Assembly: GCA_003138855.1 (NCBI GenBank)
Contig: PLHF01000085.1
Coordinates: 1 to 48,490, forward strand
Direction: 5' to 3'
DNA from: Acidimicrobiaceae bacterium
GTDB taxonomy: Bacteria > Actinomycetota > Acidimicrobiia > Acidimicrobiales > RAAP-2
Length of the DNA: 48,490 bases
Position numbers and translations under genes: made by a program. Shown piece by piece: positions 25,825-35,195 of the stretch; within the stretch, counting starts at the first letter, position 1; every line of letters starts with the position of its first letter. The notes under the pieces were generated by a model. It worked only from the letters and a program-made list of their open reading frames with translations. It was not told the origin of the DNA and did no database searches.

Positions 25825-27933
25825 GTGCCCCTCAGACTTGCCGTAGGACTGGGCATCACCGTGGTGATGTTCGCCATCGCCGGTCGGCGGTTCTTCTGGC
25901 TGTACCGGCTGATCTCCTCCGGCGAGCCCGCGGTGCCCAGCCGGATCAAGGACGTGCCCAAGCGGCTCAAGGCCGAGCTGGTCGAGGTGGGCGGCCAGAA
26001 GAAGCTGCTCCAGTGGACCGTCCCCGGCATGGCCCACGCCTTCACCTTCTGGGGCTTCACCATCCTCATCCTCACCATCATCGAGGCCTACGGCTGCCTC
26101 TTCGTGCGCGACTTCCACATCCCCCTGATCGGCCGGACGGCGGTGATCGGCTTCGTGGAGGACTTCTTCGCCGTGGCGGTCATCGTCTCGCTGCTGGTCT
26201 TCGTGGCCATCCGGGTCAAGCACTCCCCCAAGCGCGAGAACCGACGCTCCCGCTTCTTCGGCTCCCACACCGGGGCCGCCTGGCTGGTCCTCGCGCTGAT
26301 CTTCGGGGTCATTGCCACCCTGCTCCTCTACCGGGCCGGCCAGGTCAACACCGGCAACTTCTCCTACGGCTGGTGGGCCTTCGCCTCCCACGGCCTGGCC
26401 AAGGCGCTGGCCCCGCTGGGCACCGGGGTCAACAGCGTCATCGAGACCGTCGCCCTGCTGGCCAACATCGCCATCATCACCGGCTTCCTCGTCTTCGTGT
26501 CCTACTCGAAGCACCTCCACATCTTCATGGCCCCCATCAACGTGGCCACCTCCCGCCGCCCCCGGGCCCTCGGCGCCCTGGCCTCCACCCCCGACATGTC
26601 GATGGAGGACGTGGGGGAGGACGACGAGGTGGTGTTCGGGGCCGGGCGCATCGAGGACTTCTCGTGGAAGCAGCTGCTCGACCTGGCCACCTGCACCGAG
26701 TGCGGCCGCTGCCAGAGCCAGTGCCCGGCGTGGAACACCGACAAGCCGCTCTCGCCCAAGCTCCTCATCATGGACCTCCGCGACAATCTGTTCGCCAACG
26801 CCGACCGGGTCCTGGCGAAGAACCGGGCCGCCGGAACCGAGGTGGAGAACCTGGTGGGCACGGTCATCGACCCCGACGTCCTGTGGTCGTGCACCACCTG
26901 CGGGGCCTGCGTCGAGGAGTGCCCGGTGGACATCGAGCACATCGACACCATCATCGACATGCGCCGCTACGAGGTGCTCATGGAGTCCAGGTTCCCCACC
27001 GAGGCCGGTCTCATGCTCCGCAACGTGGAGAACCAGGGCGACCCCTGGGGACTCGGCGGGTCGAAGCGCACCGACTGGATCGACGGCCTCGACTTCGAGG
27101 TCCCGGTCATCACGGGCACCATCCCCGACGACGTCGAGTACCTCTACTGGGTGGGCTGCGCCGGCGCCCTCGACGAGCGGGCCCGCAAGGGGGCCCAGGC
27201 CACCGCCCGCATGCTCCACCGGGCCGGCGTCACCTTCGGCATCCTGGGACCGAAGGAGAGCTGCACCGGCGACCCGGTGCGCCGCCTGGGCAACGAGTAC
27301 CTCTACCAGGAGCAGGCCCGGATGAACATCGAGACCCTCGAGACCGCCGGGGTCAAGAAGGTCATCGCCACCTGCCCACACTGCTTCAACACACTGGCCA
27401 ACGAGTACCCGTCCCTCGGGGGGAACTTCGAGGTCATCCACCACAGCCAGCTGCTCGACCACCTGGTCACCGCGGGCAGGCTCACCCCGGGCGGCGGGTA
27501 CAAGGGAACCGTCACCTACCACGACCCCTGTTACCTGGGGCGCCACAACCGGGTCTTCGACGAGCCCCGGTCGGTCATCGACGCCATCCCCGGCGCCGAG
27601 CAGGTGGAGATGGGACGTTGCCGCGAGAAGGGCTTCTGCTGCGGTGCCGGCGGGGCGCGGATGTGGCTCGAGGAGAGCATCGGCAAGCGGATCAACATGG
27701 AGCGCACCGAGGAGGCCCTGGGCACCGGTGCCGACGTGGTGTCGACCGCCTGCCCCTTCTGCATGATCATGCTGGACGACGCGGTACGGGCCCACAACAA
27801 GACGGACGACGTGCGGGTCCTCGACCTCTCCCAGCTGTTGGAGGAGTCGATGGGCGAGCCGGTGGGAGTGGGCGCGCCCATCGCGGCGCCCGCCGAGGCC
27901 GCGGTGGGCGAGGACGCACCGGGCGAGGAGTGA
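25825..27933 (+). CDS. FadF-like membrane iron-sulfur oxidoreductase (heterodisulfide-reductase related)
   Basis: The 702-residue protein combines an N-terminal membrane domain with a soluble electron-transfer part. About five transmembrane segments (residues 1-235) resemble the nitrate reductase gamma/cytochrome b fold. A ferredoxin-type domain carries two [4Fe-4S] motifs, C290-x2-C293-x2-C296-x3-C300 and C356-x2-C359-x2-C362-x3-C366. Two cysteine-rich CCG domains follow, including YWVGCAGALDE, TCPHCFNTL, YHDPCYLGRHN and GFCCGAGGARMW. This is the architecture of FadF/Rv0338c-type proteins proposed to pass electrons from electron-transfer flavoprotein to quinone during beta-oxidation. The GTG at 25825 has AGGAGG upstream, and a palindromic operator candidate lies at the promoter. 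No etf genes are in the window. Confidence 0.88.
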   Translation: MPLRLAVGLGITVVMFAIAGRRFFWLYRLISSGEPAVPSRIKDVPKRLKAELVEVGGQKKLLQWTVPGMAHAFTFWGFTILILTIIEAYGCLFVRDFHIPLIGRTAVIGFVEDFFAVAVIVSLLVFVAIRVKHSPKRENRRSRFFGSHTGAAWLVLALIFGVIATLLLYRAGQVNTGNFSYGWWAFASHGLAKALAPLGTGVNSVIETVALLANIAIITGFLVFVSYSKHLHIFMAPINVATSRRPRALGALASTPDMSMEDVGEDDEVVFGAGRIEDFSWKQLLDLATCTECGRCQSQCPAWNTDKPLSPKLLIMDLRDNLFANADRVLAKNRAAGTEVENLVGTVIDPDVLWSCTTCGACVEECPVDIEHIDTIIDMRRYEVLMESRFPTEAGLMLRNVENQGDPWGLGGSKRTDWIDGLDFEVPVITGTIPDDVEYLYWVGCAGALDERARKGAQATARMLHRAGVTFGILGPKESCTGDPVRRLGNEYLYQEQARMNIETLETAGVKKVIATCPHCFNTLANEYPSLGGNFEVIHHSQLLDHLVTAGRLTPGGGYKGTVTYHDPCYLGRHNRVFDEPRSVIDAIPGAEQVEMGRCREKGFCCGAGGARMWLEESIGKRINMERTEEALGTGADVVSTACPFCMIMLDDAVRAHNKTDDVRVLDLSQLLEESMGEPVGVGAPIAAPAEAAVGEDAPGEE

Positions 27934-27953
27934 CCCCCAGCCGGTGGGCCGAC

Positions 27954-28376
27954 CTAGTCGTAGGCGAGGGCGTCCGCCTCGCGGAGCCGGTCGGCCAGGG
28001 CGGCCAGCATCTTGCGGGCGATGGTGGGCACCGCCGCCAGCAGCGTGTTGAACTGGCGCTGGGAGAGCACCAGCACGTCCATGTCGGTCTCCGACGTCAC
28101 CGAGGCCGAGCGCGGCCGGCGGTCGAGCAGGGCCAGCTCGCCGAAGTGAGCGCCCGGCCCCAGGGTGGCCACTTTCTTGCCACTGCGGGTGACTGCCGCG
28201 GAGCCGTCGACGATGAGGAAGAACTCCATGCCGATCCGGCCCTGCTCGACGAGCACCTTTCCGGCCGGGACCTCGACCTCGTCGAACGATCCGCGGATCT
28301 TGCGGAGCTCGGAGCCGGTGCAGCTCGAGAAGAGCCAGATGGACTTGAGATCGAGGTCCTTCGAGCGTGCGGCCAT
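27954..28376 (-). CDS. Cyclic nucleotide-binding domain protein
   Basis: The 140-residue protein is almost entirely a cNMP-binding (CAP_ED) domain. The phosphate-binding cassette is FGELALLDRRPRSASVT (residues 78-94), keeping the glutamate E80 and arginine R89 expected to contact cyclic nucleotide. There is no DNA-binding helix-turn-helix and no enzymatic domain, so it is a stand-alone sensor or adaptor. The ATG at 28376 has no Shine-Dalgarno, and TAGCCT stands 6 nt upstream, giving a leaderless transcript. It converges on the FadF-like gene with 20 bp between stops. Confidence 0.82.
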   Translation of the reverse strand: MAARSKDLDLKSIWLFSSCTGSELRKIRGSFDEVEVPAGKVLVEQGRIGMEFFLIVDGSAAVTRSGKKVATLGPGAHFGELALLDRRPRSASVTSETDMDVLVLSQRQFNTLLAAVPTIARKMLAALADRLREADALAYD

Positions 28377-28382
28377 GGCTGG

Positions 28383-28388
28383 AGGCTA
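28383..28388 (-). promoter_or_regulatory. TAGCCT -10 element of a leaderless promoter
   Basis: On the minus strand TAGCCT is followed by CCAGCC and then the ATG at 28376, the same 6-nt geometry as at 5942 and 8522. Confidence 0.5.
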
Positions 28389-28478
28389 GCCGCGGGGTGC
28401 CGTGTGGCGCCGTGAACGGGCGAGCGACCAACGGGCTCCATGGCACCCCGCCGCCGGGGAGCTCGCCGGTGCCGCTGC

Positions 28479-28500
28479 TACTATCTCCGGATCGCCGGAG
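28479..28500 (+). promoter_or_regulatory. TACTAT -10 element followed by a palindrome
   Basis: TACTAT at 28479-28484 is immediately followed by CTCCGG-ATCG-CCGGAG (28485-28500). The inverted repeat would cover the transcription start of the membrane-protein gene at 28551. It may be an operator or a 5' hairpin. Confidence 0.35.
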
Positions 28501-28550
28501 GACGCCAGCCGGGTGGCGGCCGGACGCGTAGCTGAGGGACGGACAGGCAG

Positions 28551-29147
28551 ATGATCGCTCCGGAGACGACGGCTCCCCGAGGACCGGACCCGAGGAAGAC
28601 GGGCGTGGCGGCCGACTCCGCAGTGGAAGTCGGCGCCCCCGATCGGTCCGGCGAGCCCGTCACGACCCTCCGTGGCGCCGGTGTGCAGGCAGACGTCCGC
28701 CGGGTCGGTCGTGTTGCCATCGGCCTCTCCCTCGTGACCCTGGCCGCCGTCGCCATCGTGCTCCTCGTGGCAGGGCTCCAGAAGAACGCCGAGATCACCA
28801 GCCTGCGGGCGAACGGGGTCCCGGTCGACGTCACCGTGTCCAGGTGCCTCGGTCTGATGGGGGGCAGCGGCAGCAACCTGGTCGGGTACGACTGCAGCGG
28901 CACGTACACCGTGGACGGCCACGTCTACACCGAGGACATCCCGGGCAACGCATCGCACGCTCCCGGGTCGACACTCCGGGGTCTCACCGTGCCAGGCGAC
29001 CCGACACTCTTTTCGACGCCCGGTGCCGTGGCGGCCGAGCACCCGTCGTGGAGGGTGTTCATCATCCCGGCCATCTTGTTGGTGGCCGTGCTGCTCCTGG
29101 TGGGGGCCCTCGTCCTCAGGCGCCGGCACGTGCGCGGGGACCCGTGA
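28551..29147 (+). CDS. Two-span membrane protein of unknown function
   Basis: The 198-residue protein has a charged N-terminus, a first transmembrane segment at about 58-78, a periplasmic-type loop of about 90 residues and a second transmembrane segment near 166-188 followed by RRRHVRG. The loop holds two cysteines (CLGLMGG and YDCSGTYTVDG) that could form a disulfide, and its strand pattern VDVTVSRC...GTYTVDGHVY resembles DUF3592-like domains. That similarity is weak, and function is unknown. It is divergent from the cNMP-binding gene. An unrelated membrane protein follows 106 bp downstream. Confidence 0.6.
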   Translation: MIAPETTAPRGPDPRKTGVAADSAVEVGAPDRSGEPVTTLRGAGVQADVRRVGRVAIGLSLVTLAAVAIVLLVAGLQKNAEITSLRANGVPVDVTVSRCLGLMGGSGSNLVGYDCSGTYTVDGHVYTEDIPGNASHAPGSTLRGLTVPGDPTLFSTPGAVAAEHPSWRVFIIPAILLVAVLLLVGALVLRRRHVRGDP

Positions 29148-29242
29148 GCCGTCCGCCGGCGCAGGCGTGGACACGGGACGATCGCCGCCGCGGCGAGGGC
29201 AACCGTGGCGGGTCGGCTTCGATCCGAATCGGCGGGGCGCGC

Positions 29243-29248
29243 TAGCCT
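29243..29248 (+). promoter_or_regulatory. TAGCCT -10 element of a leaderless promoter
   Basis: TAGCCT is followed by TGGTC and the ATG at 29254, a 5-nt spacing matching the other leaderless promoters in the window. Confidence 0.5.
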
Positions 29249-29253
29249 TGGTC

Positions 29254-29952
29254 ATGCCCGGACCCGATCCCGACGTCTCCGACGACGACGTCACTCCACC
29301 GATGAGCGCCTGGCAACGGCTGCTCGCGGCGATCCGGCATCCTGGGGGCAATCCGGAGAAGGTTCCCCTCGGCAGCCGTCTCAGCAGCGCGGTGCTGAAG
29401 CCGGCCGATGCCGACGCGGCACCCGACGCCGGCCCGACCACCGTGGCCGAGCTGGAGGAGGCGGTCAAATACGCCGATGACAAGGAACGCCTGGTCGGGC
29501 TCATCGGGGCGCCCCTCGCCGGCATGATCGGGCTGCTGGTGACCGGCAACCTGATGGCCAACGATCCCAAGGCCCTGCTGGCCAACGGTCAGATCAACAC
29601 ACTGCACGTGAACCCGTCGCTCTACCTCGAGCTCGGCGGGGTGGCCCTCGCCCTGGCCGTCGCCATGCTGGTGACGGCGTGGTACCGCAAACGCCTCTAC
29701 CTCGGCATCGTCATGGCCCTGTACGGGCTGTCCATCTTCAATCTCCACTTCTGGGGATTCGGGGTGCCGTTCATCCTGGCCGGCGCATGGTTCCTCGTCC
29801 GCGCCTACCGCCTGCAGACGAAGCTCAAACTGGCCAAGGAGGCCGGCCCGACGACCGGTCGGCCCCAGGCCAACAAGCGATACACGCCGCCGACCGCGCC
29901 ACCCGGAAAGGCGCCGAAGGCCAAGCCCGGCGACGAGCGCAAGGCCGGCTGA
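29254..29952 (+). CDS. Multi-span membrane protein of unknown function
   Basis: The 232-residue protein has an acidic N-terminus (MPGPDPDVSDDDVTPPM), a soluble region ending in an amphipathic stretch (VAELEEAVKYADDKERLVG), then about four transmembrane segments between 84 and 188. The C-terminal tail is basic and rich in Lys, Pro and Thr (TTGRPQANKRYTPP). No family is recognised. The start is set at 29254 because a TAGCCT element lies 5 nt before it and the frame upstream is not protein-like. The tail could contact nucleic acid or acidic lipid headgroups, but this is inference. Confidence 0.6.
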   Translation: MPGPDPDVSDDDVTPPMSAWQRLLAAIRHPGGNPEKVPLGSRLSSAVLKPADADAAPDAGPTTVAELEEAVKYADDKERLVGLIGAPLAGMIGLLVTGNLMANDPKALLANGQINTLHVNPSLYLELGGVALALAVAMLVTAWYRKRLYLGIVMALYGLSIFNLHFWGFGVPFILAGAWFLVRAYRLQTKLKLAKEAGPTTGRPQANKRYTPPTAPPGKAPKAKPGDERKAG

Positions 29953-30137
29953 CCCCCGCCGCCGGCGGGCGGGTGCCTGCCGTCCCCACCGACGGCGGAC
30001 CTGCTGCGACGGAGCGCCGCCCACATAGGGCGTAGAGGGCATCGAGCGGGCGCCGCCCGATACGGCCCGCAATCGGGGTTGCCTGGCGCCGTCCGGCGCC
30101 TGCGGCGAGGCGTCCGAGAAGCCCGCCCGACTGACCC

Positions 30138-30155
30138 GGGGCGGCGCTCCGCCCC
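30138..30155 (+). terminator. GC-rich hairpin, possible terminator
   Basis: GGGGCGG (30138-30144) and CCGCCCC (30149-30155) form a perfect 7-bp stem with a 4-nt loop about 185 bp after the membrane-protein gene and just before the amt control region. No U-tract follows. Confidence 0.35.
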
Positions 30156-30178
30156 TCCCACCAGCGGATACGTGTCAG

Positions 30179-30216
30179 TTCACGCATTGGTAACACGGGC
30201 GTGACCGTGCCGAAAT
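30179..30216 (+). promoter_or_regulatory. GlnR-like four-box operator upstream of amt-glnK
   Basis: Four 5-mers recur with exactly 6-nt spacers: TTCAC (30179-30183), GTAAC (30190-30194), GTGAC (30201-30205) and GAAAT (30212-30216). This follows the GlnR pattern gTnAC-n6-GaAAC-n6-gTnAC-n6-GaAAC with three substitutions. The 11-bp periodicity is also compatible with PhoP-type OmpR regulators. Its position before amt-glnK fits nitrogen control. No glnR gene is in the window. Confidence 0.5.
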
Positions 30217-30347
30217 CCCCACGCTGCATTGTTTGCGGCGGCAGAGCGAATCTGTCCGCCTGGCCTTGGTCCACCGGTTCCGTCACGTGTCCGGGGGCCC
30301 CGGGAAGCAGTCAGCTCACGAGGCATCTCAGGAGAGGAGCACCAAAC

Positions 30348-31904
30348 GTGCTAGCCGCAGTAACGCAAGTTCCGTATCCCAGTTGGCTCAACACAGGCGA
30401 CAACACCTGGCAGTTAGTGGCCGCCACGTTCGTCGGCCTGATGAGCCTTCCCGCCCTGGCGGTGCTCTATGCATCGCTCGTCCAGAAGAAGTGGGCGGTC
30501 AACGTGGTCGCGATGATGTTCGCCGGCTTCTCGTTGGTGATGATCGCCTGGTTCCTGTGGTCCTACAAGATGGGCTTCGGTGCCAACTCCTTCGGAGGTG
30601 GGGTCAAGAACGGCGTACCGACCCAACTGACCGGCGTGGGTGGGTGGACACACTTCATCGACAACTTCGTCGGCAAACCGGGGAGCATCACCAGCAGTGC
30701 GGGTGAACAGGGCCAGGCGGTCTCTGCGGCCAACACCGTCATCCCCTTCCACTTCCCCACGTCTACGCTGGCCTACTTCCAGTTCGTCTTCGCCGCCATC
30801 ACGCCGCTCCTCTTCATGGGCAGCGTGCTGGGCCGGATCAAGTTCAGCGCCTGGTGCCTGCTGGTGCCGCTGTGGTCGACCTGCGTCTACAGCGTCGACG
30901 CCTTCCTGCTCTGGGGCGGCGGCTACTTCGCCCAGGAGGGCGCGCTCGACTTCTCCGGTGGCTATGTGATCCACATGTCCGCCGGTGTCTCGGGGTTCGT
31001 GGCCGCCTGGGTCCTCGGGCCCCGACTCCTACGGGACAGACAGCACGCCATCCCCAACAACCTGGTGATGGCCGCGGTAGGTGCCGGCATCCTGTGGCTC
31101 GGCTGGAACGGCTTCAACGGCGGTGACCCGTACTACGCCGGGGCCGACGCCGCCGCCGCCGTGGTCAACACCAACCTCGCCACCGCGGCCGGCGTACTGA
31201 CCTGGATCGCCCTGGACGCCTGGCTTTCCAAGGAGAAGAAGCCCACCTTCCTGGGTGGCGTGAACGGCATGATCTGCGGGCTGGTGGGGATCACACCCTG
31301 TGCCGGCTGGGTCAACGGCCAGGGCGCCATCGCCATCGGGGTGATCTGCTGCGCCGTCGTCTGGGTGGCCTGGAACTTCCTCTCCAAGGTACGGCCCTTC
31401 TCGAAGGTGGACGACGCCCTCGGGGTCATCTACACCCACGGCATCGCCGGCCTCTTCGGCGGGTTGCTCCTCGGCTTCTTCGGTGACCCGAACATGCTGG
31501 AGTACGGCTGCGGCCGCCTGGACCCCAGCAACCAGGTCGTCGCCACCACCCAACAGACCTACATCACGGCCACCGCCCACTGCACACCCTTCTCGGTGAA
31601 CGGCCTGATCTACACCGGCTCGGCCCACCAGCTGTGGGAACAGTTCCGGGCTGCCGTGTGGGTCATCTTCTGGTCGGCGCTGGTCACGTTCATCCTGATG
31701 AAGCTCATCGGGCTGGTCCTCCGGGGTTCCCGCTACAAGGACGAGGTCCTCGAGGTCGGTGACCTCGCCATCCACGGCGAGGAGGCATTCCCGGAGGCGA
31801 CACTGGCCGAGCGGGTCGGGGCCTTCGCCATGGCCGGCGACTCCGTATCCTCATCCTCGAGGAAACCGGATGACCCGCTACCGCCCGGCGAGCCCGGCAG
31901 CTGA
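30348..31904 (+). CDS. amt: Ammonium transporter (Amt family)
   Basis: The 518-residue protein is an Amt/Rh-family ammonium channel with about eleven transmembrane segments. The pore twin histidines are H209 (in GYVIHMSAGVSG) and H364 (in YTHGIAGLFGG), and the family signature DFSGGYVIHMSAG is present. It is longer than typical Amt proteins: an extra loop of about 40 residues follows the second transmembrane segment (GGVKNGVPTQLTG to AGEQGQAV), another loop lies near 390-425, and there is a hydrophilic tail. The GTG at 30348 has GGAGAGGAG upstream. glnK follows 33 bp downstream, and an apparent GlnR-like element precedes it. Confidence 0.92.
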   Translation: MLAAVTQVPYPSWLNTGDNTWQLVAATFVGLMSLPALAVLYASLVQKKWAVNVVAMMFAGFSLVMIAWFLWSYKMGFGANSFGGGVKNGVPTQLTGVGGWTHFIDNFVGKPGSITSSAGEQGQAVSAANTVIPFHFPTSTLAYFQFVFAAITPLLFMGSVLGRIKFSAWCLLVPLWSTCVYSVDAFLLWGGGYFAQEGALDFSGGYVIHMSAGVSGFVAAWVLGPRLLRDRQHAIPNNLVMAAVGAGILWLGWNGFNGGDPYYAGADAAAAVVNTNLATAAGVLTWIALDAWLSKEKKPTFLGGVNGMICGLVGITPCAGWVNGQGAIAIGVICCAVVWVAWNFLSKVRPFSKVDDALGVIYTHGIAGLFGGLLLGFFGDPNMLEYGCGRLDPSNQVVATTQQTYITATAHCTPFSVNGLIYTGSAHQLWEQFRAAVWVIFWSALVTFILMKLIGLVLRGSRYKDEVLEVGDLAIHGEEAFPEATLAERVGAFAMAGDSVSSSSRKPDDPLPPGEPGS

Positions 31905-32276
<372 letters not shown>

Positions 32277-32300
32277 CGCCCCCCGTCCACACCATGAGAC

Positions 32301-32337
32301 GGCGAAGGGTCGGTCCGGCGAGGACCGGCCCTTCGCC
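32301..32337. terminator. Bidirectional hairpin between glnK and gpmA
   Basis: The 16-nt arms at 32301-32316 and 32322-32337 (GGCGAAGGG... and ...CCCTTCGCC) pair with one G-T wobble around a 5-nt loop, 24 bp after the glnK stop and 11 bp before the convergent gpmA stop. Confidence 0.8.
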
Positions 32338-32348
32338 GCGCCCGGGGG

Positions 32349-33104
32349 CTAGCCGGCCTGGCGGCTGACCGCCTCGGCGGCGGCCCGGGCCGCCTCGGGG
32401 TCGCCCAGGTACCCGCTCGAGACCACCGACAGGTCGTCGGCCAGGTGGTAACGGAAGGGGATGCCGGTCGGGACCTCGAGGTCGACGATGGTGTCGTCGC
32501 CGATGCCCTCGATGTGCTTGCGCAGCCCGCGCAGGCTGTTGCCGTGGGCCACCACCAGGACGGTGCCGTTCCTCGGCCCCTCGGCCAGCAGGTCGGGGAC
32601 GATGGCGTCCTCCCAGTAGGGGATGACCCGGGCCACCACGTCGGCCAGGCACTCGGTGAGCGGCAGGGCGTCGGCCGGCACGTCCCGGTAGCGGGGGTCG
32701 CCTGCCGGGTCGTGCTCGTGGCCCCGCTCCAGGGCCGGCGGCGGAGTGGCATAGCTACGGCGCCACAGCTTGACCTGCGCGTCGCCGAACTCGGCGGCGG
32801 TCTCCTTCTTGTTGCGGCCCTGCAGGGCGCCGTAGTGGCGCTCGTTGAGGCGCCAGTGGCGGCGCACCGGCAGCCAACCCCTCCCCACCTCGGCCAGCGT
32901 CAGCTCGGCGGTGCGGATTGCCCGGGTCAGCGCGGAGGTGTGGAGGACACGTAGGTCGAGTCCCTCTTCGTCGGCGAGGAGCCGGCCTGATGCCCGGGCC
33001 TCGGTCTCGCCCAACTCGGTGAGGCCGACGTCGTACCACCCGGTGAACAGGTTCTCGGCGTTCCACAGCGACTGACCGTGACGGAGCAGTACCAGTTGGG
33101 GCAT
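32349..33104 (-). CDS. gpmA: 2,3-bisphosphoglycerate-dependent phosphoglycerate mutase
   Basis: The 251-residue glycolytic enzyme interconverts 3- and 2-phosphoglycerate through a phosphohistidine. The phosphoacceptor is in [10 protein letters not shown] (H9), followed by [35 protein letters not shown] (catalytic Glu), and [11 protein letters not shown] with the second histidine. The length is normal for the dimeric or tetrameric GpmA type. The ATG at 33104 has no Shine-Dalgarno, and TACGCT lies 6 nt upstream on the minus strand, so a leaderless transcript is likely. Confidence 0.95.
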   Translation of the reverse strand: MPQLVLLRHGQSLWNAENLFTGWYDVGLTELGETEARASGRLLADEEGLDLRVLHTSALTRAIRTAELTLAEVGRGWLPVRRHWRLNERHYGALQGRNKKETAAEFGDAQVKLWRRSYATPPPALERGHEHDPAGDPRYRDVPADALPLTECLADVVARVIPYWEDAIVPDLLAEGPRNGTVLVVAHGNSLRGLRKHIEGIGDDTIVDLEVPTGIPFRYHLADDLSVVSSGYLGDPEAARAAAEAVSRQAG

Positions 33105-33110
33105 GGTCCG

Positions 33111-33116
33111 AGCGTA
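33111..33116 (-). promoter_or_regulatory. TACGCT -10 element of the gpmA leaderless promoter
   Basis: TACGCT on the minus strand is followed by CGGACC and the ATG at 33104, again a 6-nt spacing. Confidence 0.45.
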
Positions 33117-33149
33117 TCCCGACCGCCTACTGCGGGATCTGACTGAGAA

Positions 33150-33181
33150 TTGTAAAAAATCCTATGTATGGGACACTCAAG
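33150..33181 (+). promoter_or_regulatory. dnaK promoter region with degenerate HAIR (HspR) site
   Basis: ACTCAAG at 33175-33181 is a perfect right half of the HspR-associated inverted repeat CTTGAGT-N7-ACTCAAG. The left half at 33161-33167 is CCTATGT, keeping 4 of 7 bases. The stretch is AT-rich for this genome, and TTGTAA at 33150-33155 could be a -35. The dnaK start is 176 bp downstream. HspR, encoded in the same operon, is the likely binder. Confidence 0.6.
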
Positions 33182-33356
33182 TTTGTTATCATTGGGTCCG
33201 GAAGCAAAGAGGCACAGCGTAGGTGCAGGGTGGGCGTCGGCCAGGAGCCGGCACCGGCAGCGGACGAGTCTGGGCAGCAGCGACCCGTCGGATCAACAGA
33301 CACAGTCGGAAACAACAAGATGAGGCCCTCAGCGGGCACGCACAGGAGGCAGCAAG

Positions 33357-35189
33357 ATGGCCAAGGCCGTAGGTATCGACCTCGGGACCACCAACTCGGT
33401 GGTGGCAGTGTTGGAGGCCGGCGAGCCGGTCGTCATCCCCAACGCGGAGGGAGGGCGGACCACCCCGTCGGTGGTGGGGTTCGCCAAGTCGGGTGAGGTA
33501 CTCGTCGGTGAGGTGGCCAAGCGCCAGGCCATCACCAACCCCGACCGGACCATCCGTTCGGTCAAGCGGCACATGGGCACGTCCTGGACCGTCGACATCG
33601 ACGGCAAGGACTACACGGCCCAGGAGATCTCGGCGCGCATCCTCGGCAAGCTGAAGCGGGACGCCGAGGCGTTCCTCGGTGACACGGTGACCCAGGCGGT
33701 CATCACCGTCCCCGCCTACTTCGACGACGCCCAGCGGACGGCAACCAAGGAGGCGGGCTCCATCGCCGGCCTCGAGGTGCTCCGCATCATCAACGAGCCG
33801 ACCGCGGCCGCCCTGGCCTACGGGCTCGACAAGGAGGGCGCCGACCAGACCGTCCTCGTGTTTGACCTCGGCGGTGGCACCTTCGACGTGTCGCTGCTCG
33901 AGATCGGTGACGGCGTGTTCGAGGTCAAGTCGACCTCGGGCAACCCCAAGCTCGGCGGTGACGACTGGGACCAGCGGATCATCGACTGGTTGGTCAAGAC
34001 GTTCAAGGACACCGAGGGCGTCGACCTGTCCACGGACAAGATGGCCACCCAGCGCCTGCAGGAGGCCGCGGAGAAGGCGAAGATCGAACTGTCCTCGGTC
34101 CAGGAGACCCAGATCAACCTGCCCTTCATCACCGCCACCTCCGAGGGTCCCAAGCACCTGGACGTCAAGCTCACCCGGGCCAAGTTCAACGAGCTGACCG
34201 CCGATCTGGTGGAGGCCTGCAAGGGTCCCTTCGACCAGGCCATCGCCGACTCGGGCCTCACCAAGTCCGACATCGACCACGTGATCCTCGTCGGCGGGTC
34301 CACCCGCATCCCCGCGGTGCAGGAGCTGGTCCAGTCGTTGACCGGCAAGGAGGCCCACAAGGGTGTCAACCCGGACGAAGTGGTGGCCGTCGGTGCCGCC
34401 GTGCAGGCCGGCGTCCTGAAGGGCGAGGTCAAGGACGTCCTCCTGCTCGACGTGACGCCCCTGTCGCTGGGCATCGAAACCAAGGGCAACGTGATGCACC
34501 GCCTCATCGAGCGGAACACCACCATCCCGACCAAGCGCAGCGAGGTGTTCACCACAGCCGACGACAACCAGCCGTCGGTGGAGGTCCACGTGCTCCAGGG
34601 TGAGCGCGAGATGGCGATGTACAACAAGACCCTGGGCAAGTTCCAGCTGGTCGATCTGCCGCCCGCCCCCCGGGGTGTGCCCCAGATCGAGGTCGTCTTC
34701 GACATCGACGCCAACGGGATCGTGCACGTCTCCGCCAAGGACCGGGCCACCGGCAAGGAGCAGTCGATGACCATCACCGGCCAGTCGTCTCTGGCCAAGG
34801 ACGACATCGAGCGCATGGTCAAGGACGCCGAGGCCCACGCCGAGGACGACCGCCGGCGCAAGGAGGAGGCGGAGACCCGCAACAACGCAGACACCCTCGT
34901 CTACCAGACCGAGAAGCTCCTGAAGGACCAGGGTGAGAAGTTCCAGGGCGACGAGAAGGAGAAGGTGGAGTCTGCGCTGACCGGCCTCAAGGAGGCCCTG
35001 GCCGGCTCCGACGTCGAGGCCATCAAGACCTCGACCGAGACGTTGCTCAGCGCAAGCCAGTCGTTCAGCCAGCGCCTCTACGAGGAGGCGGCCAAGGCCG
35101 AGTCCGCCGCCCCCGGTGGCCAGGTCGACGCCGAGGAGTCGTCCGACGACGAGGTCGTCGACGCCGAGATCGTCGACGAAAAGGGCTGA
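33357..35189 (+). CDS. dnaK: Chaperone DnaK (Hsp70)
   Basis: The 610-residue Hsp70 has the nucleotide-binding domain ([11 protein letters not shown], residues 6-16; [35 protein letters not shown]), the linker [11 protein letters not shown] near 363, the substrate-binding beta domain and the helical lid. The C-terminus is acidic and ends [14 protein letters not shown], close to the usual EVVDAE(I/V)x tail. Length is normal for actinobacteria. AGGAGG stands 7 nt before the ATG. It is the first gene of dnaK-grpE-dnaJ-hspR-clpB, whose products refold and disaggregate proteins, and is likely repressed by HspR at the upstream site. Confidence 0.98.
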   Translation: MAKAVGIDLGTTNSVVAVLEAGEPVVIPNAEGGRTTPSVVGFAKSGEVLVGEVAKRQAITNPDRTIRSVKRHMGTSWTVDIDGKDYTAQEISARILGKLKRDAEAFLGDTVTQAVITVPAYFDDAQRTATKEAGSIAGLEVLRIINEPTAAALAYGLDKEGADQTVLVFDLGGGTFDVSLLEIGDGVFEVKSTSGNPKLGGDDWDQRIIDWLVKTFKDTEGVDLSTDKMATQRLQEAAEKAKIELSSVQETQINLPFITATSEGPKHLDVKLTRAKFNELTADLVEACKGPFDQAIADSGLTKSDIDHVILVGGSTRIPAVQELVQSLTGKEAHKGVNPDEVVAVGAAVQAGVLKGEVKDVLLLDVTPLSLGIETKGNVMHRLIERNTTIPTKRSEVFTTADDNQPSVEVHVLQGEREMAMYNKTLGKFQLVDLPPAPRGVPQIEVVFDIDANGIVHVSAKDRATGKEQSMTITGQSSLAKDDIERMVKDAEAHAEDDRRRKEEAETRNNADTLVYQTEKLLKDQGEKFQGDEKEKVESALTGLKEALAGSDVEAIKTSTETLLSASQSFSQRLYEEAAKAESAAPGGQVDAEESSDDEVVDAEIVDEKG

Positions 35190-35195
35190 TCGCCG

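Larger units (their letters stand above)
29953..30347. other. 395-bp non-coding region upstream of amt
   Basis: No convincing gene is seen here. It contains a GGCGCC-GTCC-GGCGCC repeat (30085-30100), a terminator-like hairpin (30138-30155) and the GlnR-like element (30179-30216). About 130 bp of apparent 5' untranslated region follow, ending in GGAGAGGAG before the amt start. Confidence 0.6.

Noticed and set aside
25198..28446. Open frame of 1082 codons on the minus strand
   Set aside because: It is antisense to dcd and the FadF-like gene, has shadow-type composition (His, Gly, Val and Asp rich) and no domain.
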